From IMG/VR virus record IMGVR_UViG_3300022935_001705, positions 1-44,403 of that record: a stretch of DNA of 44,403 bases; one strand, 5' to 3'. The notes beneath the pieces were generated by a model. It saw only the letters and a list, made by a program, of their open reading frames with translations. It ran no database searches and had not been told where the DNA came from. A program made the translations under genes and the position numbers. Positions 25,399 to 34,575 of the stretch are shown here, one piece after another; position 1 is the first letter of the stretch; each line of letters starts with the position of its first letter. The stretch is from a virus.

Positions 25399-27357
25399 AT
25401 GAAGATATTAGTATGTAATCTTGGCTTACTGCCTATGAGTACATTTTTACCTTACTTGTATGCAAGACTTAGGACATATATAGAAGTTGACTATGATAAA
25501 CACATCGATTTGAAATGGCAAACTCCTATATTTCGTTGTTACGATAACGATGTATCCGCTGAAGAAATTCTAAAAGATATTGATGTAAAAAATCTAGATA
25601 TGCTGTTAACAAGTAACTATACTTGGAATATAAATGATCAGTTAGAGTTATCACGTTATGTAAAGAAAGTAAACCCAAACTGCTTTATAATAGCAGGCGG
25701 CCCGGAGATTGAATATAAAAATTTAAAAGTATTTGAAAGATTAGATTGTGTAGATGCTATATGTTACGCTGAAATAGAAAGTGTGATGCCTGAATTTTTA
25801 TATAACTATCAGAACAATATTGATTATGATATCAATGGTATTATTTTAAAAACGAATCCCTTAAAACCAAGAACACCAGTACTAAAAATAGAATGTAAAG
25901 ATATCATCGGCAAACCATATACCCATTTAAAACATGAATTTATAAAATGGGCAAAAGAAATAAAATCAAAAGGCAGCCAATCTCGTGTTGCTGTTAGCTT
26001 CGAAACAAATCGTGGATGTCCTTATGGTTGTACTTTTTGTGATTGGGGAAGTGCAACTGCCTCAAAGATAAAAAAGTTTCAACGTGATTATGTCATGGAA
26101 GAAATAGATTCCGTAATGGAGTTAAAACCTGATTTGGTTTTAATTGTAGATGCTAACTTTGGTATTTTTGAAGACGATCTAGATTACATATATAAACTTA
26201 TTGAATGTAAAAAGAAAAACAACTACGTCACAACAGTGGCCTTCAGTAGTGCAAAAAATAAAAAAACAAGGGCAACACAAGCACATGTTGCATTGCACAA
26301 AGAAGATATGTTAAAAGTTTCTCATATGGGTATACAACATACCGATGAAGAAGTTACAAAAATAATGGACAGAGATAATATCAAGGCAATAGAAAGCATT
26401 AAAGAAATAAACGACGGCTTAAAAGCAGGAGTTCCGCTTGTGCCTGCTCTTATTGTTGGCAGTCCAGGAGACAGTATAGACAAGTGGAAGACTGCTATTA
26501 CAGATTTAATGTGTATGAGTTTTCATGATGACGTGAGATTGCACGATTTTCAGTTATTGCCTAATTCACCTGCCATGGATACAGAATATATGGAAAAGTA
26601 TAAAATAGGCTATATAGATAAAACTTATCACGAGATGCCCAATTCAAAACGCAAAGCAAGTCCTGCTAAGTTTGTAGCCGAAACATTTTCTTACACAAAA
26701 GAAGATTTTGTTGAAATGCAAACGTGGAGTTATTTCTATCTTGGATTCCATACACTTGGTATTTTTAAATGGGCTGCTCTGTATGCACATCATACTCTAA
26801 ATATACATTATAAAGATTTTTATGATCGTGTAGCAAATCTTAAAACTGTTAAAGATATCATTTCACATGTCAGGATTCAAATGCACAGGTTTGTATTGGA
26901 AGATGCGGTTAATAAGTTTATTGATTATGATAATAGACTGTGGCAACCAGATGCTTTCGTTTACTACAAGAGTATTGAAAATTTAGAAACATTATACGAA
27001 GAATTCTGTGTTGAATTTAAGGATGATTTCGGCGATGTGTTAAATGATATTATTGCATTTAACAAGTTTATACAGATAAACTTTGAACACGAACACGAAA
27101 TAACTATTGGACACAACTTTAAAGATTATTTTAAAGATGTACTACAAACTCCTGCATTTGAAAAATCCAAACTAATACCAAAAAAAGAACGCACTGTATA
27201 TGTAAACGATGGATATCTAGGATTACAAAAGGAATATTTGATTCCTAAAGTCAACAATATTAATCAATATAAAGAAAAAATTTATAATAAGATACTCAAA
27301 CAGGCGCCCAATTATCGGCACCGATTATATTACTATCATGGGGCAATAAAACAATGA
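25399..27357 (+). CDS. B12-binding-domain radical SAM protein
   Basis: The 652-residue protein starts with a Rossmann-like B12-binding domain (about residues 1-140) carrying LDMLLTSNYTWN and FIIAGGPEIEYK. The core motif is C207-x3-C211-x2-C214 (CPYGCTFC), and a helical C-terminal domain follows. This matches cobalamin-dependent radical SAM enzymes (class B methylases and relatives), which usually methylate unactivated carbons; the B12 domain lacks the DxHxxG motif, as usual in this class. It is the largest enzyme of the cassette and is unusual for a phage. Its stop overlaps the next ATG by 4 bases. Confidence 0.8.
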   Translation: MKILVCNLGLLPMSTFLPYLYARLRTYIEVDYDKHIDLKWQTPIFRCYDNDVSAEEILKDIDVKNLDMLLTSNYTWNINDQLELSRYVKKVNPNCFIIAGGPEIEYKNLKVFERLDCVDAICYAEIESVMPEFLYNYQNNIDYDINGIILKTNPLKPRTPVLKIECKDIIGKPYTHLKHEFIKWAKEIKSKGSQSRVAVSFETNRGCPYGCTFCDWGSATASKIKKFQRDYVMEEIDSVMELKPDLVLIVDANFGIFEDDLDYIYKLIECKKKNNYVTTVAFSSAKNKKTRATQAHVALHKEDMLKVSHMGIQHTDEEVTKIMDRDNIKAIESIKEINDGLKAGVPLVPALIVGSPGDSIDKWKTAITDLMCMSFHDDVRLHDFQLLPNSPAMDTEYMEKYKIGYIDKTYHEMPNSKRKASPAKFVAETFSYTKEDFVEMQTWSYFYLGFHTLGIFKWAALYAHHTLNIHYKDFYDRVANLKTVKDIISHVRIQMHRFVLEDAVNKFIDYDNRLWQPDAFVYYKSIENLETLYEEFCVEFKDDFGDVLNDIIAFNKFIQINFEHEHEITIGHNFKDYFKDVLQTPAFEKSKLIPKKERTVYVNDGYLGLQKEYLIPKVNNINQYKEKIYNKILKQAPNYRHRLYYYHGAIKQ

Positions 27358-28253
27358 AGACATACGAAGCATGTAATAACCCATTTGATACTATAATGGT
27401 TGATGTAACACATCGTTGCAATATGGAATGTGCTAACTGTTATTTGCCAAATAGAGATATTCCTGATATGGATATCAACAGATTATATGAAACTATTTCT
27501 AAGCTGCCAAAGAGGACATTTGTTAGATTAATAGGTGCCGAACCTACAATGCGTGAAGATATTTTTGACATTATTAGCACTATAAAAAAACTAGGACACC
27601 ATGTAAGTTTGACTACAAATGGATTAAAACTTGCACACGAACCTTATGTAAAACGTTTGAAAGATGCAGGATTACGACTTGTTCTTTTGAGTATGAATGG
27701 CGCCGATGACAATACAATATACAAAGTTATAGATGAAGGAAACTGGGCAACTGCAAAGGTAAGAGCACTTGAAAATCTACTTAAACATAATATGATCATT
27801 AATACAGGTACTATTGTAGCAAAAGGTGTAAATGAAAATGTTATACAGAAACAGGTTAACTTGTTTGTAGAAAAGGCCAAGTTGCATAACTATAAAACAA
27901 AAATAACACCTATTTTACGTTTTAGAAGTGTTGGTGCTTTAGGACGGTATATGGAAAATACAAGCATGACATATAACGAACTTATTCAGTTGGCTAGTAA
28001 ACAACTAGGTGTTAGTATTTCGCATATTGAAAGCAATGATGTAAAAGCAAATATTGATGTAAAAAATAATACATTTGGATATATTTTTCCAATACAAACA
28101 GAAGTAGGTGAAGTGTTTATAAGACTTGTTGATTGGGATGCAGATGAATACGGAGTTCCTGATCCTGATAGCAACAGTAGAGGTCGTATTACACAGGATT
28201 TTAAGATTGCACCGTTTTTTGATCATGTAAAGGAAAATGAGTTTGGCTATTAG
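27354..28253 (+). CDS. Radical SAM protein without auxiliary-cluster domain
   Basis: The 299-residue protein has C22-x3-C26-x2-C29 (CNMECANC) and RLIGAEPTMRED, where Ala replaces one Gly of GGEP. The C-terminal region (ITPILRFRSVGALGRYM onward) has no Cys, so only the SAM-cleaving cluster is expected. Directly behind the B12 radical SAM gene, it may act in the same step. It overlaps the next gene by 17 bases. Confidence 0.82.
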   Translation: MKTYEACNNPFDTIMVDVTHRCNMECANCYLPNRDIPDMDINRLYETISKLPKRTFVRLIGAEPTMREDIFDIISTIKKLGHHVSLTTNGLKLAHEPYVKRLKDAGLRLVLLSMNGADDNTIYKVIDEGNWATAKVRALENLLKHNMIINTGTIVAKGVNENVIQKQVNLFVEKAKLHNYKTKITPILRFRSVGALGRYMENTSMTYNELIQLASKQLGVSISHIESNDVKANIDVKNNTFGYIFPIQTEVGEVFIRLVDWDADEYGVPDPDSNSRGRITQDFKIAPFFDHVKENEFGY

Positions 28254-28839
28254 TGTAACAAATATTATAGACGATGTTGATCTTATTTTACAACTCACTA
28301 CTATAGCAAGTATGGATAAACATCGCAATGCTGTAAACTATGAAAACTTTGGTGCAAGGATAAAAAACTATAAAGCGTTTTATGTAGTAAAGGAAGACGA
28401 AACATATCTTGCAATGAGTGGAATATATCAAGGTGATCATTGGGATAAAGATTTAGCTCGTATAGGTGATAGAAACTATTATTTTCCTATAGCAAGATCT
28501 AAAACATTAGGTTTTAAAGCAGCAAATGGATATACTGCATATAATAGCGATTATCTAGTACCAACTCAAAAAGAATGGTGTTTAGAAAATGGTATTACTA
28601 ATATTTTTTTAAGTATTCAAGAAATAAATCGTAGACCTGCTTTGCAAAAAATGTTAAAATATCAAAAAAGCAAAGGTAACTTTGATTTTGCTATGTTGAA
28701 AGATATGTATTACACATGTAATGAGAAATATAATCCTAACGTATATAATCCTAAATGCTGGCAGAGTGTTATAAGTTACAAAGGTAAAGATATAAACTTG
28801 CCTAAAATACCAATAGAAAGCATAAAGAATGTGGTATAA
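28237..28839 (+). CDS. Uncharacterised protein, possible acyltransferase-like
   Basis: I do not recognise this 200-residue protein with certainty. It is Tyr- and Asn-rich; KAFYVVKEDETYLAMSGIY in the first third followed by a helix-rich half resembles the order of a GNAT acetyltransferase, but the acetyl-CoA loop is not evident. AAAGGAAA lies just upstream of the ATG. It overlaps its neighbours by 17 and 11 bases, so it belongs to the same coupled unit. Confidence 0.5.
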   Translation: MSLAISVTNIIDDVDLILQLTTIASMDKHRNAVNYENFGARIKNYKAFYVVKEDETYLAMSGIYQGDHWDKDLARIGDRNYYFPIARSKTLGFKAANGYTAYNSDYLVPTQKEWCLENGITNIFLSIQEINRRPALQKMLKYQKSKGNFDFAMLKDMYYTCNEKYNPNVYNPKCWQSVISYKGKDINLPKIPIESIKNVV

Positions 28840-29440
28840 CAAAGAGAAAAAAATAGGATTTGTCCATATACCAAAAAATGCAGGAACTTCTGTTACTGGT
28901 ACATTACTTAAACATGATTTTGTAAAGTTTGAAGAATATGGCAAGTTTTATACTTTGCCCATAGGTGTAATAAAAAATCATTTTGAAGATTATCTTATTT
29001 GTTCAGTAGTACGTAATCCATTTGATAGATTAGTAAGTTATTATCATTTTTTAATACAAAAACAATATGGTGTTTTTACCAAAGAGTTTTTAGGAAGTTT
29101 AAGTGACATTAATAAAGGATTTAACTATTGGTTACTAGAAACCGAAACTGTTATAAAAGAACAATATTTGTACAAAGAAAGTATTATTCAAAAACAAACG
29201 CAATGTGATTATTTGTGTGATAACAACAATAACATACTTGTTGACTATATTGGTAAGTTTGAAACTATAGATACCGATTGGAAAACTATCTGTGATCTTT
29301 ATAAAATTAAATACACAGAGTTACCAATGAAAAACACAAGTATGCGTCCTGGATACAAAAATGTCTATAGCCAGGAAGCTATAGACTTTGTTGAAAAATA
29401 TCACAAGGACGATTTAGATAGGTTTAACTATACTTTTTAA
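28829..29440 (+). CDS. Sulfotransferase-family protein
   Basis: The 203-residue protein starts MWYNKEKKIGFVHIPKNAGTSV; IPKNAGTS (14-21) is the 5'-phosphosulfate loop of carbohydrate sulfotransferases. VVRNPFDRLVSYYHF (about 60-74) is the 3'-phosphate-binding segment with R62 and S70. It would move sulfate from PAPS to a sugar or other hydroxyl. Such enzymes act on glycans and polysaccharides, which fits a surface-glycan role. It is the last gene of the cassette; its stop overlaps that of the protease gene on the opposite strand. Confidence 0.75.
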   Translation: MWYNKEKKIGFVHIPKNAGTSVTGTLLKHDFVKFEEYGKFYTLPIGVIKNHFEDYLICSVVRNPFDRLVSYYHFLIQKQYGVFTKEFLGSLSDINKGFNYWLLETETVIKEQYLYKESIIQKQTQCDYLCDNNNNILVDYIGKFETIDTDWKTICDLYKIKYTELPMKNTSMRPGYKNVYSQEAIDFVEKYHKDDLDRFNYTF

Positions 29441-31827
29441 CCTCTATCAAATCGTTGTTTTATTGTAACTATTGCATTCTTTATTCGTATAGCACCATTA
29501 AACGAACTTGTACGTTGTGGAAAAGTTGTCTGGGTAATAAGATTTGTATCTTGATATCCAACTCGTGCATCGCCGCCTTCTAAGCTATTATAATCAAGCC
29601 AGTTGTTTGTTGTTGCAGTTGTAGATTCTGTGCCTGTATAAAAGTTTGCACTATCTTGTGCATCTAAACTATTAAAATAGTTTTTGACATCTGCATATGT
29701 CCAGTTCCTGTTAAGTCCAACTAGACACGATATAAACCCTGCTGCAACTGGACATGCTGCACTAGTGCCGCCAAATGCACAATCTTCTGGTACACCTGCA
29801 CCACTACCACTATCCGCTGTAAAACCAGGATATGTATCAGGATATCTACCTTCGGATGTATATGCTCTATTTGCTGCCAATGTACCATCTGCGGCAAAAT
29901 ATACATCGATGCCATTACCTCTGTCACTATAACCTACTTTTGCTTCTTTAGAGGTTACATATTCATCATCAAGTGCGCCTATGTTGATTGTACCATATGT
30001 AGTTTCTCTAGCACCTACAGTAATTGTACCGTTCATTGCACTGTGTGCACTACATTGATAGTAATAGGTACCGTGAGCAGTTGGTGTCCAACTTACTGTA
30101 CTACCCTCGCTTGCACCTTGTCCTGTTGCACCTGTAACTTGGTCTCCGGTGCCTGTGCCTTGTACAGTTTTTAAATACATTGGATGACTTGCACTAGCAT
30201 TGTTTGTAATTGAAATTGTATCACCTACTCTTATGTTGATACCTGCATTATCACCAGACACTGCACCATCTCTGTCTGTACCGTTGCTCAATGTGTAGGC
30301 AGTCGTTCCGTTGTTGGTTGCATCTACGGTGTAAGTACTGCCTGCGCCAAGTGTCTTTCCACCTTGCTGTGGAAATCCTCTACGGTTCGTTGTGCCAGTA
30401 GTTTCTACACTAAACTCAAAGTAACTTGTGTCTTCTAAGTCTCTGGTACTAATGTCACTTACATAGTTGTTAAAATCAGGATGATCCCAGTTCACTTGTT
30501 TTTGATTACTATTACCAGCAGCACAAACAAATATTACACCTGAGTCTATAAGTTCGTCTAGTGCAGTTGTCAGTGAGTTGGTTTTCATTTCGCTTTTCCA
30601 GCGACCTAAATCACCTTGAGATCCCATATGATCGATAAATGTCGGCTCGTCGCCTGTTCCACCATATTGTACAGGTGCGTCTGTACGGAAGTGATAATAA
30701 CCGTTTGTGGTACCTTTACTTGCTCTATACCCCCAACTGTTTGAACTTATTGTTGGATCTTGTGTGCCGTATTTTGCATTAGTAGGTTTTGTGTTATGAA
30801 AAATCTTTTGAATATCAAATCCACGTTCTATATCTGAACCATTTGTACCATATAAGTTTAAAACCCATTTATTAGCATTGTATGCCCAGCCTTGTGTTCT
30901 ACCGTATGTAAGCGCCATACAGGGCGTACAGTGGGTGCCTACGCTGCTCTGTGCTGTGTTACTGCCATTGCAATAACTGCGTGTATAACTGCTTGTAACT
31001 GCTGTTGTAGTACCTGCTGAAGGAAACTTTGCATTAAAAATTGCACTTCTATTTGCAGTGCTTATCCACCAGTCACGTGCAAAACTTTCTACAGGAACAA
31101 GTGTGTTATCCCATCTTGTTGTAAGTCTATTGCTAGGATCTGCATCAAAATAATCTGGATCTAAATAGTAAGGTGCATCTAATACTAAATCTAGTACATC
31201 GCATGTTCCATCTCCTGGCAGCACATTACCCCCGACATATGCATAAGGTGTAGAAGATCCTGAGCAGTTATTTTGAAACTCAGGATGGCCTATCCATCCG
31301 CCGCCGTCATCTGCAACAATAACATCTACATCTCTTCCATCTGCAAACTGTTCAACTTGAGAACTATAAACATAGTTGTCTGTTCTTCCTTCTTCTACCC
31401 ATAGATCTAGTTTTTTCATATGGCGTAGTAGCTGGAAACCTGTCCTGTTATAATCAGTTGAATCTGGCGTGCCAGGAAGTGTATTACTATTTTCGAACTC
31501 TCTATATACTTTAACTGCACCACCAAAACGGTTGATTAAATCGGGTGTAGTTGCTTGTAACTCGTCTGGCGGAGGAGCATAAGTTTCTGGATACATTACA
31601 TAATCGACGTTCACAAACTTCACTCTTGGATCTTCTTTTAGAGTTGCTGCTTCTTCGTCTGTTAACAAAAAAGTACCTCTGGTTGGACTGTGTGCTTTGT
31701 CATCTGTACAAGTACAAGCTCTATCTGGTATATTTGCTAATCCACTTGTTGCTTCGCAAAGTTCGTTATGGATTTCAGTCCATTGTTCACTGTTGTGTGT
31801 TCCCAGCTGGTAATACTTTTCAGCCAT
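29437..31827 (-). CDS. Subtilisin-like serine protease with inserted cupredoxin domain
   Basis: In this 796-residue protein the S8 catalytic residues are visible: Asp174 (VIVADDGGGWIGHPEF), His299 (SVGTHCTPCMA), Asn439 of the oxyanion hole (FVCAAGNSNQ) and Ser689 (GGTSAACPVAAG). Between Asn439 and Ser689 an extra domain of about 100 residues (about 505-605) is inserted, with HPMYLK (His548) and YYYQCSAHSAMNGTI (Cys592, His595, Met598), a type 1 copper set with amicyanin-like C-x2-H-x2-M spacing. There is no signal peptide. It lies 12 bases after the tail-fibre-like gene and is probably a virion-associated or fibre-processing protease. No PPC domain was recognised. Confidence 0.75.
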   Translation of the reverse strand: MAEKYYQLGTHNSEQWTEIHNELCEATSGLANIPDRACTCTDDKAHSPTRGTFLLTDEEAATLKEDPRVKFVNVDYVMYPETYAPPPDELQATTPDLINRFGGAVKVYREFENSNTLPGTPDSTDYNRTGFQLLRHMKKLDLWVEEGRTDNYVYSSQVEQFADGRDVDVIVADDGGGWIGHPEFQNNCSGSSTPYAYVGGNVLPGDGTCDVLDLVLDAPYYLDPDYFDADPSNRLTTRWDNTLVPVESFARDWWISTANRSAIFNAKFPSAGTTTAVTSSYTRSYCNGSNTAQSSVGTHCTPCMALTYGRTQGWAYNANKWVLNLYGTNGSDIERGFDIQKIFHNTKPTNAKYGTQDPTISSNSWGYRASKGTTNGYYHFRTDAPVQYGGTGDEPTFIDHMGSQGDLGRWKSEMKTNSLTTALDELIDSGVIFVCAAGNSNQKQVNWDHPDFNNYVSDISTRDLEDTSYFEFSVETTGTTNRRGFPQQGGKTLGAGSTYTVDATNNGTTAYTLSNGTDRDGAVSGDNAGINIRVGDTISITNNASASHPMYLKTVQGTGTGDQVTGATGQGASEGSTVSWTPTAHGTYYYQCSAHSAMNGTITVGARETTYGTINIGALDDEYVTSKEAKVGYSDRGNGIDVYFAADGTLAANRAYTSEGRYPDTYPGFTADSGSGAGVPEDCAFGGTSAACPVAAGFISCLVGLNRNWTYADVKNYFNSLDAQDSANFYTGTESTTATTNNWLDYNSLEGGDARVGYQDTNLITQTTFPQRTSSFNGAIRIKNAIVTIKQRFDRG

Positions 31828-31838
31828 TCATGTCCCCT

Positions 31839-34535
31839 TTAATGTAAGTCTACCCAAGCGCCGGCTGCATAACCTTGGAACTTGTTTGTAGTCGAGTTGT
31901 AAATCATATCGCCATTAGTTGCAGACAATGCATCTCTTTCTGCTGTTGTGAAACTTGCCATCTTTATAGGGCTTGATGATATTTCTACTCTAGTTCCTGC
32001 TGTAAGAGCAATAGCACCATCTGATTCGATTTCTGGTGTGCCAGCACCGCTTGTTTCTAGATTATCATAATAAAGTGTTGTTACATTTAAAGTATCAGCT
32101 GTGATATTATTTGTCACAGTCAAACTATTTTCTACAGTAAGATCGCTTGATACAGTTACAGCTGGTGTTATTACAATACCACTAGAATCGCTTGTGTCTA
32201 ATGTGCTTGCACTAAATGTAAAGTTGCCTATATCACTAATTTGAGATTGTGTAATGCTTAGTGCAGCTTCGTGCTGTGTAACACTTGATTCTGCAATGCT
32301 TGCATCTGGTACCGAACCTGTCAATGTCGATGCTGTCAGTGTTCCTGCTGTACCGTCTACAAGTATAGTTGAATCATCTGAAATAATACTGCCTCTTACC
32401 TGACCCAAAGCGTCACCTGGTTGTAGTGCAGTATCTGCTAATGCACCCTGTGCACTTGTCGCTGCATCTGTTATTCCGTAACCTGTTAATGTTGTCGGTG
32501 TACCTGTAATACTTCCCCAAGTAAAGTCTTGAGCAACGCCTTCGATGGTGATATTGCCTTCTGCATCACTTGAAGTAGTAATATTTGTTCCACCTAAAAT
32601 AGAAAATGTTTCGCCTTCGTTTATAAGTCTAATAGCACTATCATCTGCTGCAACACCAATGTGTGTAAAGGCACTTCCGCCTCCACCGCCACCTCCTGCT
32701 GGTGCGTTTGTTGGACTCCAGTGTGTGCCATCCCAGTATAAGAACTGACCTGTTTGTGGTGTTTCCCAACTGCTTACTTCCCATTTACCTGTTGATTGGT
32801 TCCATTGTGAAAGTTGACCAGTGTGATCGCCTGAGTTAGGAATATTTGTATAACTACCTGCTTGTACAAACTCGAAACAATCTTTGTCACTGTTGTATAG
32901 CATTCCACCAACAAGTGACGCACTGTCATTTCCTAAACCATCAATGTCTGCTTGGGCAGTGCCAACTAGTTGTAATAAACTACCATAAACACCAGCACCT
33001 TCTAAAATATCAGTACGTACTGTATTAAATTCACGCCAGTCAGATATAGCACCATCATATACATTTAGTGTTTTATTTGCGCTATCCCAAAATACTTCAC
33101 CGTCGCCTGGAGTTGCAATCTCGCTGATTAATCTGCTATCTTCAAAACGTAATGATCCGTCTGTGATATGTAGTTTAGCAGCTGGTGCAGCACCACCAAT
33201 ATGAAATCCACCATCTCTAAAAGCATAATACTTGTCAGCAGTTGCGTATGCACCTGTAGAGTCAATACCAATAAGTAGTCTATCTTGTCTACCAATAATC
33301 TGAACATTAACTTCAACGCCGTTTGTATCATTTTTTGCAAACCCAATATAACCTAAGTTAACATTTTGACCATCGTAATCATCTGCAACATCTTCGTTCA
33401 TCAAAGTAAGGTTACCACGGTTCTGAGCGCCTTTGACTGTAACTGTGTTTTCTGCGCCTGCTGTTGTTCCTGATACTACCAAATCGTTGCTGCTTGCTAC
33501 AAATGCACCACCGTAGAAAGTACTTGTATTACTGTCGTATGCGAGAGAACTATCTACTGAATAAAGGTCACCTGTTAGTTGTCCTTGGAAGTATCCAAAT
33601 GCCTCTCCTTGTAAACTACCTGTAACATTACCTGTAAGATCGCCTGTAACATTACCAGACACATCACCAATAAGGCGTCTAGTAGTAGAGTTTAACAATA
33701 CTGTGCTATCTTGACCAAAAACATTACCTGTCATATTTCCAATAACATCGCCATATAATGCACCAGTAACTTCTCCTGTTAGATCACCTGTAACATTACC
33801 TGTAATATCTCCAGTAACATTGCCTGTGACATTACCAGTCACATTACCTGTTAAAGGTCCAGTAAAGTTTCCTGTAAATGTTTCTGTAACTGGATCCCAT
33901 GCTACGCCACTGTCATTTGCAATAAGAGTACCTGCGATGTTAATATCATATGTCTGGCCTTCGATTATACCAGAACCTCCGCCTCCGCCGGCATATATAC
34001 TGTCAATATCAATACTTGTCCATGTTCCGCCAACATATGCAAGTACGTCATTTGCATTAGGACCGATAGCAGTTACATCTTGTAACTGATCTAATGTAAT
34101 ATTTGTTAGTAGAGATCCATCACCAGAAAAATCACCAGTAAAAATACCAGTTGCTGAATCATAAGCAAGAGTGCTATCTCCTGCAACAATATCACCTAAA
34201 ATATTAATATCATATGTTTGACCTTCAGTGATACCAGTTCCGCCGACTCCGGTAATACCTGTAAGTCCGCTACCGTCACCTACAAATGCGGTAGCTGTAA
34301 CTGTACCAGACATGTTAATGGCACCATTGCCAACAATCTGGTAGTTTGCTAAGTTAAGATTTTGTGTTAGCGATGCTGGTGAGCCTTCTACACTACCAGT
34401 TATTCTAATACCGCCCAAAGTAGTGCCATCACCGGCATATACTTCTTGGGTATCTGTTACATAAACAAGTTCGCCTTCCTGAAAGATAACGGTTTGTCTT
34501 TCGGCGTCTGTTCCTCTTCTTAAGCGGAATGCCAT
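31839..34535 (-). CDS. Tail-fibre-like structural protein, second copy type
   Basis: The 898-residue protein begins MAFRLRRGTDAERQ, an N-terminus typical of phage tail fibre and baseplate-associated proteins in marine T4-like phages. The middle is repetitive, with GNVTGNVTGNVTGDITG-type runs (about residues 220-320) and TLTGYGITDAAT, which the other fibre-like protein also has. A Gly-rich hinge (PAGGGGGGG) and a C-terminus ending NKFQGYAAGAWVDLH follow. AGGAG 8 bases before ATG 34535 and a late GATAAATA support this start; the ATG at 34577 in the same frame overlaps the promoter. It is probably a structural fibre gene expressed late. Confidence 0.75.
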   Translation of the reverse strand: MAFRLRRGTDAERQTVIFQEGELVYVTDTQEVYAGDGTTLGGIRITGSVEGSPASLTQNLNLANYQIVGNGAINMSGTVTATAFVGDGSGLTGITGVGGTGITEGQTYDINILGDIVAGDSTLAYDSATGIFTGDFSGDGSLLTNITLDQLQDVTAIGPNANDVLAYVGGTWTSIDIDSIYAGGGGGSGIIEGQTYDINIAGTLIANDSGVAWDPVTETFTGNFTGPLTGNVTGNVTGNVTGDITGNVTGDLTGEVTGALYGDVIGNMTGNVFGQDSTVLLNSTTRRLIGDVSGNVTGDLTGNVTGSLQGEAFGYFQGQLTGDLYSVDSSLAYDSNTSTFYGGAFVASSNDLVVSGTTAGAENTVTVKGAQNRGNLTLMNEDVADDYDGQNVNLGYIGFAKNDTNGVEVNVQIIGRQDRLLIGIDSTGAYATADKYYAFRDGGFHIGGAAPAAKLHITDGSLRFEDSRLISEIATPGDGEVFWDSANKTLNVYDGAISDWREFNTVRTDILEGAGVYGSLLQLVGTAQADIDGLGNDSASLVGGMLYNSDKDCFEFVQAGSYTNIPNSGDHTGQLSQWNQSTGKWEVSSWETPQTGQFLYWDGTHWSPTNAPAGGGGGGGSAFTHIGVAADDSAIRLINEGETFSILGGTNITTSSDAEGNITIEGVAQDFTWGSITGTPTTLTGYGITDAATSAQGALADTALQPGDALGQVRGSIISDDSTILVDGTAGTLTASTLTGSVPDASIAESSVTQHEAALSITQSQISDIGNFTFSASTLDTSDSSGIVITPAVTVSSDLTVENSLTVTNNITADTLNVTTLYYDNLETSGAGTPEIESDGAIALTAGTRVEISSSPIKMASFTTAERDALSATNGDMIYNSTTNKFQGYAAGAWVDLH
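33595..33872 (-). repeat. 12-base tandem GNVTG-coding repeats
   Basis: Within the fibre-like gene, the minus strand repeats 12-base units coding Gly-Asn-Val-Thr with variants (GDIT, GDLT, GEVT, GNMT) in about two blocks (about 33595-33670 and 33716-33872). Such runs are prone to slippage, so length may vary between relatives. Fewer copies are in the other fibre gene (about 1190-1270 and 2390-2420). Confidence 0.8.
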
Positions 34536-34567
34536 ATTAAATCTCCTAGGTGATATTTCTCTAATAG

Positions 34568-34575
34568 TATTTATC
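34568..34575 (-). promoter_or_regulatory. T4-type late promoter box (GATAAATA)
   Basis: GATAAATA lies 32 bases before ATG 34535 of the second fibre-like gene. It is identical to the box before the first fibre-like gene, supporting coordinated late expression of both. Confidence 0.6.

Noticed and set aside
33595-33872. CRISPR-like or intergenic repeat array
   Set aside because: The repeats are in frame, 12 bases long, and code for GNVTG units within a fibre-like protein.
34550-34575. GTGATA...TATCAC inverted repeat before the second fibre-like gene as a terminator
   Set aside because: The stem is only 6 bp with a 16-base loop and no T tract; it overlaps the late promoter box.
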